A DNA stretch of 64,000 nt, from the NCBI RefSeq assembly GCF_002954265.1, contig NZ_PPSL01000003.1, positions 806,001 to 870,000 on the forward strand, in the 5' to 3' direction. Below, one piece after another: positions 44,173-51,216 of the stretch (position 1 is the first letter of the stretch; the number at the start of each line of letters is the position of its first letter). The translations under genes were made by a program, and so were the position numbers. Below the pieces are notes generated by a model. It ran no database searches. It saw only the letters and a program-made list of their open reading frames with translations, and was not told the DNA's origin. This DNA is from Flavipsychrobacter stenotrophus (GTDB lineage Bacteria > Bacteroidota > Bacteroidia > Chitinophagales > Chitinophagaceae).

Positions 44173-44664
44173 TCACAGTTCAGACATCTCCATCATTTTC
44201 CGCACAAACGCATTTGTAGCTGGGCAGTGCATCACATTTTTCTTAAAAGTATCGCTATACTCGTTAAAAGGTTTTTTGTCATGGTGCGGAAACTCAGCGC
44301 AATCGGCAGGGCGAACCTCATAAATGCTACACTTGTTATCGGCCAGCAGAAACTGACATGGTTGGGTAACATTTACCCAATGTCCCGATTTTGGCTCCAG
44401 CTTCAGCCATTTTTCTTTAAAAGTGGCAGGCTTCATGCGGATGTGCGTGGCAATACGCACAATATCATCATGCGTAAAGGCTGGTGTCATGGTCTTACAA
44501 CAGTCAGCACAATCAAGGCATTGCACCTCTTTCCAGGCTACGGCATCAGCTTCTGCCACAAGCTCCTGTAAGTTTGCAGGCAGCTGCTCCTCCAGCTCAT
44601 TCAGAAAGCCTACCAGCTCATCCTTCTCTATCCCAGCCTTTATTCGGAACGCATCCAGATCCAT
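44173..44664 (-). CDS. YkgJ-family cysteine cluster protein
   Basis: The 163-residue protein has the PF03692-type cysteine pattern thought to bind zinc or an iron-sulphur cluster: CLDCADCC in the middle and, later, PCQFLLADNKCSIYEVRPADCAEFPHH. The N-terminal 45 residues are helical and acidic. No reaction is established for the family. It has its own terminator. Repeat copies B2 and A5 lie in its upstream region, so they may be part of its leader. Confidence 0.85.
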   Translation of the reverse strand: MDLDAFRIKAGIEKDELVGFLNELEEQLPANLQELVAEADAVAWKEVQCLDCADCCKTMTPAFTHDDIVRIATHIRMKPATFKEKWLKLEPKSGHWVNVTQPCQFLLADNKCSIYEVRPADCAEFPHHDKKPFNEYSDTFKKNVMHCPATNAFVRKMMEMSEL

Positions 44665-44701
44665 GATATAAAGTTAATTGATTTCAGAGAACACGTTAGT
44701 A

Positions 44702-44723
44702 GAGACGCAAGATTTTGCGTCTC
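44702..44723 (-). repeat. Palindromic repeat family B, copy B2
   Basis: The same arms GAGACGCAA and TTGCGTCTC as copy B1 with the loop inverted (GATT as written on the plus strand), so B2 lies on the minus strand relative to B1. It is 38 bp upstream of the YkgJ-family start codon. Confidence 0.75.
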
Positions 44724-44761
44724 CCAGAGAAGTTGTTTTCGGATATAAAAAGAAGGGGATT

Positions 44762-44789
44762 GCCATCTGACCGTTCTCTTTGAGACTCC
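44762..44789 (-). repeat. Palindromic repeat family A, copy A5 (partial)
   Basis: On the minus strand it reads GGAGTCTCAAAGAGAACGG then TCAGATGGC, the lead segment of copies A1 and A2. Later modules are missing. Copy B2 is 39 bp away in the same order as A3 and B1. Confidence 0.65.
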
Positions 44790-44790
44790 A

Positions 44791-44835
44791 CAAACAAAAG
44801 AGCTTTGACAACTTTCTAAAAAGTTGTCAAAGCTC
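44791..44835 (-). terminator. Rho-independent terminator after tex
   Basis: A perfect 16-bp stem (GAGCTTTGACAACTTT with its complement) around CTAA. On the minus strand TTTTGTTTG follows. It lies 25 bases past the tex stop codon. The arms are AT-rich but very long. Confidence 0.88.
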
Positions 44836-44860
44836 TGTGTAAAACAATTTTTATAAATCC

Positions 44861-47104
44861 TTACTTCGAAAACCTGTTCTTCAGCATACTCAGCGCATCA
44901 TTCATGCTTACCGGTGCTTCCTCTTTTGGTTTACTGTTGTGTTGCTTAGGTACCGGAGGCCCCTGCCTTTTTCCTCCACCTGCTATGGGCTCTTGTGTTT
45001 GCTTTATAGACAAGGCTATACGTTTGCGGGGTACATCTACCTCGGTTACCTTGACCATTACCTGTTGATTCAGTTTTAGCACCTCGTTAGGATCAGTAAT
45101 ATACTTCTGCGATATCTCCGATACATGCACCAGTCCATCCTGCTTCACACCTATGTCTACAAATGCACCAAAGCGGGTGATGTTGGTAACTACACCGGGC
45201 ACTATCATACCTGTGTGTACATCCTCTATAGAGTAGATAGCGGCAAACTCAAACTGCTGCACTTCACTACGTGGGTCCAGTCCCGGTTTCTTCAGCTCGT
45301 TGATGATATCACGCAGGGTATGTTCGCCAATTTCAGGAGTTATATATTTTTTCGGTTCCAGTTGCTTCAGCAGCTCAGCATTGCCTATAAGCGACTTCAC
45401 ATCTGCGTTGATATCCTTCGCCATCTTCGCTATCAGCGCATAGGCTTCAGGGTGCACCGAGCTGGCATCCAGCGGGTCTTCACCTTCTTTAATGCGTAAA
45501 AATCCTGCACACTGTTCAAAGGCTTTATTACCCAGGCGCGGCACTTTCATCAACTGCTTGCGACTGGTAAACTTGCCTATCTCATTTCTGTAAGTAATTA
45601 TGTTCTCTGCTATAGATGGCCCTATTCCACTCACATAAGATAACAAGTGTTTGCTGGCAGTGTTCAGGTTCACACCCACGGTATTCACGCAGCTGATCAC
45701 TGTCTGGTCAAGGCGTTCCTTTAGTCTTACCTGGTTCACATCATGCTGGTACTGACCTACACCTATACTCTTTGGGTCCAGCTTTACCAACTCTGCCAAT
45801 GGGTCCATCAGCCTGCGACCAATACTCACTGCGCCGCGAACTGTTATATCTTCATCAGGAAATTCTTCACGTGCTATAGGTGATGCTGAGTAGATGGATG
45901 CACCATCTTCATTCACCAGGAATACAGGTAAGCCCAGACTCAGTTTCTTAATAAATCCTTCAGTTTCTCTGCCTGCTGTACCATCACCAATAGCTACCGA
46001 TTGCAGGTTGTAGGTCTGTACCAGGTTACGGATTGTTCGCTCTGCTTCCGGTAGTCTGTTAGGCTCATGTATATAGATAAGGCTTGTCTTCAACAGCGTA
46101 CCTTGTTCATCAAGACATACTATCTTACAACCCGTTCTGTAACCCGGATCTATGGCCAATATACGCTTACTACCTAATGGTGAGCTCAATAATAATTGGC
46201 GCAGATTTTCGGCAAATACATTGATCGCCTCTTCATCTGCCTTCACCTTCAGCGACATCCTGAATTCACTTTCCAAACTAGGCAACAGCAACCTTCTCCA
46301 CGAATCTCTAACGGCTTTCTTTACATGGTCTGCAGCATCATTATGTGCAGTTATAAAATGTTTCTCTGCCAGTGCCAATGCGTCCTCTTCTTCAGGAGAA
46401 ATGGCCATGCGCAGCACGCCTTCCATAAACCCGCGCATAATGGCTAACAGCCTGTGCGATGGTATCTTGGAAATAGGCTCAGAAAATTCATAGTAGTCTT
46501 TATACTTAATGGCTTCCTGCTCCTTATCGGCCAGCACCTTGCTTTGCACAGTCGCTTTACTTTCAAACAATCTGCGCATACCAGCACGCACTTCTGCGTG
46601 TTCATTCACCATTTCAGATATAATGTCACGAGCACCTTGCAGCGCTTCATCGGTTGTTTTTACCTGCTCGTTTATGTGAGCTTTTGCTGCCTCTGTTATA
46701 TCAAAATTCTTTTGCTCCAGCAGCAGGTTGGCCAGTGGTTCCAGGCCATTTTCGCGTGCTGTTTGTGCCTTGGTTTTGCGCTTAGGTTTGTAGGGGAGAT
46801 AAAGATCTTCCAATTCAGAAACAGTTGTTGCGGCATCTATTTTTGCCTGCAATGTTTCTGTCATTTTACCCTGCTCAGTGATCGTCTTCTCTATAAATGC
46901 TTTACGATCGGCAAACTCCTTTTGGGCATTCGCTTCATCCTGTATATTCTGTATCTGCACCTCATCCAATGCACCGGTTTTATCCTTTCTGTATCGCGCT
47001 ATAAATGGTATGGTCGCACCTTCAGCCAGTAACTCCAGCACAGCGGTAACATCCTGTCTCCTTAAATTCAATTTGGCACTTACGCCCTGTACATACTCTA
47101 ACAT
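44861..47104 (-). CDS. tex: Tex-family RNA-binding transcription accessory protein
   Basis: Tex (YhgF) is a conserved nucleic-acid-binding protein connected with transcription. The 747 residues have the family layout: an N-terminal helical Tex domain (IPFIARYRKDKTGALDEVQIQ), a YqgF/RNase H-like domain (ILAIDPGYRTGCKIVCLD), helix-hairpin-helix repeats (SGIGPSIAENIITYRNEIGKF, then KVPRLGNKAFEQCAGFLRI), and a C-terminal S1 RNA-binding domain (GMIVPGVVTNITRFGAFVDI...DGLVHVSEIS). A short basic and Pro-rich tail ends the protein. It is monocistronic, with a terminator after it and a 374-bp spacer before it. Confidence 0.95.
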   Translation of the reverse strand: MLEYVQGVSAKLNLRRQDVTAVLELLAEGATIPFIARYRKDKTGALDEVQIQNIQDEANAQKEFADRKAFIEKTITEQGKMTETLQAKIDAATTVSELEDLYLPYKPKRKTKAQTARENGLEPLANLLLEQKNFDITEAAKAHINEQVKTTDEALQGARDIISEMVNEHAEVRAGMRRLFESKATVQSKVLADKEQEAIKYKDYYEFSEPISKIPSHRLLAIMRGFMEGVLRMAISPEEEDALALAEKHFITAHNDAADHVKKAVRDSWRRLLLPSLESEFRMSLKVKADEEAINVFAENLRQLLLSSPLGSKRILAIDPGYRTGCKIVCLDEQGTLLKTSLIYIHEPNRLPEAERTIRNLVQTYNLQSVAIGDGTAGRETEGFIKKLSLGLPVFLVNEDGASIYSASPIAREEFPDEDITVRGAVSIGRRLMDPLAELVKLDPKSIGVGQYQHDVNQVRLKERLDQTVISCVNTVGVNLNTASKHLLSYVSGIGPSIAENIITYRNEIGKFTSRKQLMKVPRLGNKAFEQCAGFLRIKEGEDPLDASSVHPEAYALIAKMAKDINADVKSLIGNAELLKQLEPKKYITPEIGEHTLRDIINELKKPGLDPRSEVQQFEFAAIYSIEDVHTGMIVPGVVTNITRFGAFVDIGVKQDGLVHVSEISQKYITDPNEVLKLNQQVMVKVTEVDVPRKRIALSIKQTQEPIAGGGKRQGPPVPKQHNSKPKEEAPVSMNDALSMLKNRFSK

Positions 47105-47478
47105 ATTGCATCAATTCTTGGGCTGCGAATGTAAGTTTATGGACGGATTCAGAAAAGGAATTTCTTTCCATTTGTTTTTGTATACAATAAATAGGAGTTG
47201 GCTTCTTCACCTAATTCTTAGTACGAAAATTGCTATGTATGGAGACGTTTACCTTTCTTTCACTACAAATTTTTTGAGATATTAACTGTAAGGAAATAAT
47301 TAGCCTGTACCTCAGTAATGCGTGTCAGTTGAGCGAAAAAATAATGTACGCTCTTACTAACATTTCATCAGTGCAGGTCGTCAGTATTCATTGAATACAG
47401 ACATGGAAGTCTTGTCCGGAGCGGCTTTTATGATGTATTTACCTATTAAGATCAATTTTCAATAACTAAAAATTAAAA
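47105..47478. other. 374-bp spacer between divergent tex and Omp28 genes
   Basis: I see no gene, tRNA or repeat family here. The only structure is a small inverted repeat GTATTCA-T-TGAATAC (47384-47398) and AT-rich stretches. Both flanking promoters must be in it; TACATTCG near tex and TACCTTTC further right are one-mismatch versions of the -7 element, too weak to call. Confidence 0.5.
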
Positions 47479-49383
47479 ATGAAAAATTTTCTACTTACGG
47501 TAGCGGTAGCTTCTGTATCATTGAATGCGAATGCGCAGCGTATGACGCTGCATGAAGAATTTACAGGAGAGAACTGCGGACCATGCGCAAGCACAAATCC
47601 CGGTTTCTGGACGCTGTGCAACAGTGGTACTAATCCGGCCAAGATCATTCATATAGCATACATGGTACCAATCCCTTCACCAGGTTTTTATTGCGATCGT
47701 ACAGCTGCAATACATGTACCTCGTCAGGCCTATTATAGTGTGCCATATGCGCCATATGGTCGTTATGACGGTGCTGAGCCCAACCCTGGCTGTCACGGAG
47801 GCTCCGATCCTGGTCATCCCGATTGCTTTACTCAGGCTGATATTGATGCGGAAGCTGCCAGGCCCGACTCTTTTACCTTAACAGCTACCAGTGCATGGAA
47901 CAGTACTTATGATCAGGTTATTACAACGGTTAATGTTACCTGTACTGCCGCCTGGACCGCCTTTGGCGCTACTCCCAATGTAAAGCTGCGCGCGGCATTG
48001 GTGCAGACCAATAATTTTGCTACACCTCCGGGCTCTAATGGCGAAACGCATTTTGAAAACGTGGTACAGGCTATGTACCCGGATGTAAATGGTACAACAC
48101 TCACCGGTACATGGGCTACAGGAGAAACTCACGCTTACACCATCACCGGTACAGTGCCGTCATGGGTAGATAAAAGCAAATCGCCCTATATGGTTGTGTG
48201 GATACAGGACGATAATAACCTGTCTATCGCTCAGGCAGCAAAAGCTACGCCTTTGACACTAACACTCGATGCCGGCCTTACGTCATCACCTTCAGGGTAC
48301 TGTGTGCCTGGTACAAGCGGCTCGGTGTCACCTGTTGTTACTCTTGCCAATACGGCTTCTGTAACACTTACATCTGCTACTATCTATCATAAAATTGATG
48401 GTGGTGCAATGGTATCTCAGGCATGGACAGGTTCGCTGCCCGCGGGTGCAAGTATAAATGTACCACTTACGGCATCAACACTCACCACAGGTGCTCATAC
48501 GCTCTACGATTCTGTAGCTTCGCCAAATGGCACCACTGATGTCAATGTTATAAATAATCTATCAGGTACTGTTATTCTGGTGCAGTCCTCAACTACACAT
48601 GCATTGCCGATGACCGCCGACTTTGAAGCGTCACTCCCTGCTAATTGGTTGTTCTTTGATGCGAACGGTAACGGAGACAACTGGGCTTTATCAACTGCCG
48701 GTAATCATAGCTCGGGTACTAAGGCGGCAAAGTTTGATGGCTATAGTTACCAGGAAGGGGAGACCAACTATATTCTTCTTCCTACACCTGTGCTAGGTGC
48801 GGGTACCACACTTAGTTTCTGGGTGGCCTACGCCAGATATAATTCTGTAAGTGAGGATAGTCTTGAAGTAGTTTATTCAACAGACTGCGGTACTACGTGG
48901 GTTGATCTTTACAGCAAAGGCGGCTCTGGACTAAGTACGACGGCCAATACATTCAGTGTCTTTGTACCCGTAGCGGCTGACTGGAGACAAGAAAGTGTAA
49001 ATACCTCCGCTGTTCCGGCCGGTGCTATTTTAGCGTTCAAGGCAATCAGCGGTCACGGAAACAATATTTATGTGGATGATATAAATCTGCATTCTTCTGT
49101 TGGCGTATCTCAGGTTGAAGTTCAGACACTAAACTTGAATGTGTACCCCAACCCAGCAAAAGGCGATGCAACAATTGTTTTCGAACTTAATGCGCCATCA
49201 AATATGCAGGTTCAGCTGGTAGATGTTACGGGCCGTGTCATTAGCACAGTTGCTAATGAACAGATGAATATAGGGGCACATAGTCTCAGTTTCAACACCG
49301 CCTCTTTGGCGCCGGGTATTTACAATATTGTACTGCATACTACAGTCGGTGCATTCACTCAACGTTTATCTGTGGTGAAATAG
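47479..49383 (+). CDS. Omp28-related protein with CGPC motif and T9SS type A sorting domain
   Basis: The 634-residue protein has a signal peptide (to about NANAQ, residue 20), then an Omp28-related domain that begins EEFTGENCGPCASTNPG. Cys33 and Cys36 form a CxxC motif as in thioredoxin-like proteins. Next is a region with CARDB-like beta-sandwich character (LANTASVTLTSATIYHKIDGG) and a carbohydrate-binding-like domain (about 380-540, with DANGNGDNWALST). The last about 85 residues, starting VYPNPAKGD and ending with FTQRLSVVK, are a T9SS type A sorting signal. The protein should thus be secreted through SprA and anchored at the surface. Monocistronic, with a hairpin after it. Confidence 0.85.
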   Translation: MKNFLLTVAVASVSLNANAQRMTLHEEFTGENCGPCASTNPGFWTLCNSGTNPAKIIHIAYMVPIPSPGFYCDRTAAIHVPRQAYYSVPYAPYGRYDGAEPNPGCHGGSDPGHPDCFTQADIDAEAARPDSFTLTATSAWNSTYDQVITTVNVTCTAAWTAFGATPNVKLRAALVQTNNFATPPGSNGETHFENVVQAMYPDVNGTTLTGTWATGETHAYTITGTVPSWVDKSKSPYMVVWIQDDNNLSIAQAAKATPLTLTLDAGLTSSPSGYCVPGTSGSVSPVVTLANTASVTLTSATIYHKIDGGAMVSQAWTGSLPAGASINVPLTASTLTTGAHTLYDSVASPNGTTDVNVINNLSGTVILVQSSTTHALPMTADFEASLPANWLFFDANGNGDNWALSTAGNHSSGTKAAKFDGYSYQEGETNYILLPTPVLGAGTTLSFWVAYARYNSVSEDSLEVVYSTDCGTTWVDLYSKGGSGLSTTANTFSVFVPVAADWRQESVNTSAVPAGAILAFKAISGHGNNIYVDDINLHSSVGVSQVEVQTLNLNVYPNPAKGDATIVFELNAPSNMQVQLVDVTGRVISTVANEQMNIGAHSLSFNTASLAPGIYNIVLHTTVGAFTQRLSVVK

Positions 49384-49472
49384 CATTTACAGTTAATGTG
49401 GATCTGCACATTGCTAACAGTTTACGCATGGTGATGTTCATTGGTCTCGAATTAGATCAACATCTTTAAATA

Positions 49473-49512
49473 CTAAAAGTGTTCTGCGCCCTTTGGCACG
49501 GAACACTTTTAG
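49473..49512. terminator. Bidirectional terminator between convergent genes
   Basis: CTAAAAGTGTTC (49473-49484) pairs perfectly with GAACACTTTTAG (49501-49512); the apex GCC-CTTT-GGC pairs further. It lies between the Omp28 gene and a small minus-strand gene. T-tracts are weak (TGTTT on one side, TATTTAAAG on the other), so efficiency is uncertain. Confidence 0.7.
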
Positions 49513-49536
49513 TGTTTGCATGTTGCACAACATGTT

Positions 49537-49689
49537 TTAGCTTTTCTTCGTCAGCATTTCTTCAGCTTTCTTTTTCAGCTTGCGAGCTTTGGCTTCAGTA
49601 TCTTGTTTTACTTCCAGGAATGTGTTTTCCAATAATAGGCCAACTATTATTCCTGCAGTGGCGTAGGTGAGTAATCTGGACATTTTCAT
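49537..49689 (-). CDS. Small membrane protein, YtxH-like size and layout
   Basis: From the ATG at 49689 this gives 50 residues: a membrane segment (LLTYATAGIIVGLLL) then a charged helix rich in Lys and Glu (KQDTEAKARKLKKKAEEMLTKKS). This layout resembles small YtxH-like or envelope stress proteins, but the match is too short to be sure. A longer frame to 49731 exists; the A-rich run CAAATTCAAAATAT directly before 49689 fits a Bacteroidota start site better. It may be a real gene because it has a terminator-like hairpin after it. Confidence 0.5.
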   Translation of the reverse strand: MKMSRLLTYATAGIIVGLLLENTFLEVKQDTEAKARKLKKKAEEMLTKKS

Positions 49690-49841
49690 ATATTTTGAAT
49701 TTGTGGAAGTTTTTAATGGAACAACATACATAAATTATGCCACCACTAAAGTTGTCGCCCTGCCTACTGTAATATTTGGTAATTTTGGTTAAGCAGAAAG
49801 TCGGCTCGGATATCCGGCTATTACCTGTTGTATATTACAAT

Positions 49842-50213
49842 ATGTTCGAGAGCAAACATGAGCCGCTCGCTCCTCAAAGTGTGTTTTACTACCGTATATT
49901 CAGGAGCATGGCAATAGGTTTTTTTATACTGGGTATTTGCCTGCTAATTGGTGTATTAGGTTATCATTACATAGCTGATATACCCTGGATAGATGCCCTG
50001 CACAATGGCTCAATGATCCTCAGTGGGATGGGGCCTGTTGCCGAAGTTAAGAACGTATCCGGCAAAATATTTTCTTCTGCCTATGCCTTATTTAGCGGAG
50101 TGGTCTTCATTACTAATATCGGCTTTATTCTCGCTCCCGCCGCCCACCGCTTCTTCCACAAACTCCATGTGGGCGATGATGATGAACAGGAAAAAGAAAA
50201 TGAGGATAAATAA
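49842..50213 (+). CDS. Two-helix membrane protein resembling a pore-loop ion channel
   Basis: I start it at the ATG at 49842 (123 residues); the longer frame starts with TTG. There are two membrane helices: FRSMAIGFFILGICLLIGVLGYHYIA and FSSAYALFSGVVFITNIGFILAPAAHRFF. Between them is WIDALHNGSMILSGMGPVAEV, a short hydrophobic loop placed like the pore helix and selectivity filter of potassium channels, but GMGP replaces the usual GYG. The end is a His-rich and then acidic tail. This layout recurs in a family of unnamed bacterial proteins. Channel function is an inference from layout only. Confidence 0.55.
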   Translation: MFESKHEPLAPQSVFYYRIFRSMAIGFFILGICLLIGVLGYHYIADIPWIDALHNGSMILSGMGPVAEVKNVSGKIFSSAYALFSGVVFITNIGFILAPAAHRFFHKLHVGDDDEQEKENEDK

Positions 50214-50477
50214 TGGGTGAACAAAAATTTACCAATATACCGTAGGGGCTGGCCTCGCGCCTGCCCTGCGTTAACTGTACAATTTTCGGATGTTTCCATC
50301 GAATGTTATGGTGAGTATCGGCATTAGTACGGGACGTATTCGTTTTGTATTACTCAAGTGTCCATTTCATAAATTCGCCTCCTCCTTTTCCTGAAATCCT
50401 GACCATCCTGATTCAGACAAATACGCTTCAGACACCCCCCACATACGTATCTTTACATCCTCAAATAAGAAATTGCC

Positions 50478-50936
50478 ATGGGTTATAAAGACATACCGAA
50501 AGGAAAGGTGATGCAGTGGGTGAAGGATACATACGAAGGGAAAGAAGTTACAGACTCCCGCTCTCCGGCAGGTAACTGGTTGAAATTTACATTAGAACAT
50601 ATCGAGAAGGGGAGTGCTACACTCACCATGGAAGTGCGGGAAGAGATGACAAATCCCTATGGCAATATACATGGGGGCATGATGAGTCTGGTGATAGATG
50701 AAGCCATAGGTTGGGCAATAGTAAGCCTGGATACTGAAATGCATTATACATCTCTTACCCTTAATGTTGATTTCCTTTATGCTATCAGTGTTGGCCAGCG
50801 ATTGAGAGTAGATTCCAAGGTAATGCGATCAGGTAAAAAGATCATCAACGTAGAGTGCCACGTTTACGACATGGAAGGCAAGATCCTCGCCCGCGGCGGT
50901 AGCAACCTTATCGTTACAGGTATGGCGTTTGTGTAA
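50478..50936 (+). CDS. PaaI-family hotdog thioesterase
   Basis: The 152-residue protein has the hotdog-fold thioesterase signature of the PaaI group: EEMTNPYGNIHGGMMSLVIDEAIGWAI, where N-x-x-G-x-x-H-G-G-x-x-x-x-x-x-D is the active-site pattern, then TSLTLNVDFLYAISVGQRLRVDSKVMRSGKKI and CHVYDMEGKILARGGSNLIVTG. These enzymes hydrolyse acyl-CoA thioesters; the acyl group is not predictable. TATCTTTA at 50448-50455 is a near match to the -7 promoter element. The gene stands alone; the spacer behind it holds several repeats. Confidence 0.85.
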   Translation: MGYKDIPKGKVMQWVKDTYEGKEVTDSRSPAGNWLKFTLEHIEKGSATLTMEVREEMTNPYGNIHGGMMSLVIDEAIGWAIVSLDTEMHYTSLTLNVDFLYAISVGQRLRVDSKVMRSGKKIINVECHVYDMEGKILARGGSNLIVTGMAFV

Positions 50937-50959
50937 TTTGTACCGGTGAGAATTTCTTT

Positions 50960-50999
50960 CCGAATGTCATGCTGAGCCTCGTCGAAGCGCGACATTCGG
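50960..50999. repeat. Inverted repeat CCGAATGTC ... GACATTCGG
   Basis: Nine-base arms at 50960-50968 and 50991-50999 enclose the GC-rich 22-base middle part GCTGAGCCTCGTCGAAGC. Text of this type is scattered through Bacteroidota genomes; no T-tract follows. Confidence 0.6.
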
Positions 51000-51002
51000 T
51001 AT

Positions 51003-51022
51003 CGGGACGTTTCTCTTTGAGA
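51003..51022 (-). repeat. Palindromic repeat family A, copy A6 (partial)
   Basis: On the minus strand it reads TCTCAAAGAGAAACGTCCC. The core TCTC-AAA-GAGA hairpin is exact. It is 72 bp from copy B3, in the spacer between the PaaI gene and recQ. Confidence 0.55.
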
Positions 51023-51094
51023 TTGTCGTAGCGGATACCAAGCATTGCCCGTTGTCGGTCTGGCAAACAACCAAGCTGCCAGCACACGTTCGTA

Positions 51095-51116
51095 GAGACG
51101 CAAGATTTTGCGTCTC
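51095..51116 (-). repeat. Palindromic repeat family B, copy B3
   Basis: Arms GAGACGCAA and TTGCGTCTC with loop GATT, identical to copy B2 and preceded by GTA. It is in the spacer before recQ. Confidence 0.75.
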
Positions 51117-51180
51117 CGCCCCAAATGAGCCATCGCGACCTACCCGTTGTGTAAAACAACACCCAACCCACAAAATATTT

Positions 51181-51210
51181 TTTACTTTTTACTTTTCATT
51201 TTTTACTTTA
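51181..51210 (+). other. T-rich leader with TTTTTACTTTT words before recQ
   Basis: Read toward the gene: TTTACTTTTTACTTTTC then ATTTTTTACTTTAG, seven bases before the recQ ATG. Same type and orientation as the leaders of the EamA and wecB genes. Confidence 0.5.
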
Positions 51211-51216
51211 GTCACT

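Noticed and set aside
49537-50213. Small membrane protein pair considered as a toxin-antitoxin system
   Set aside because: They are divergently transcribed, both have membrane helices, and neither resembles a known toxin or antitoxin.
51052-51216. Longer recQ frame starting at 51052
   Set aside because: It starts with TTG and would translate copy B3 and the T-rich leader; the ATG at 51217 gives the normal RecQ N-terminus.
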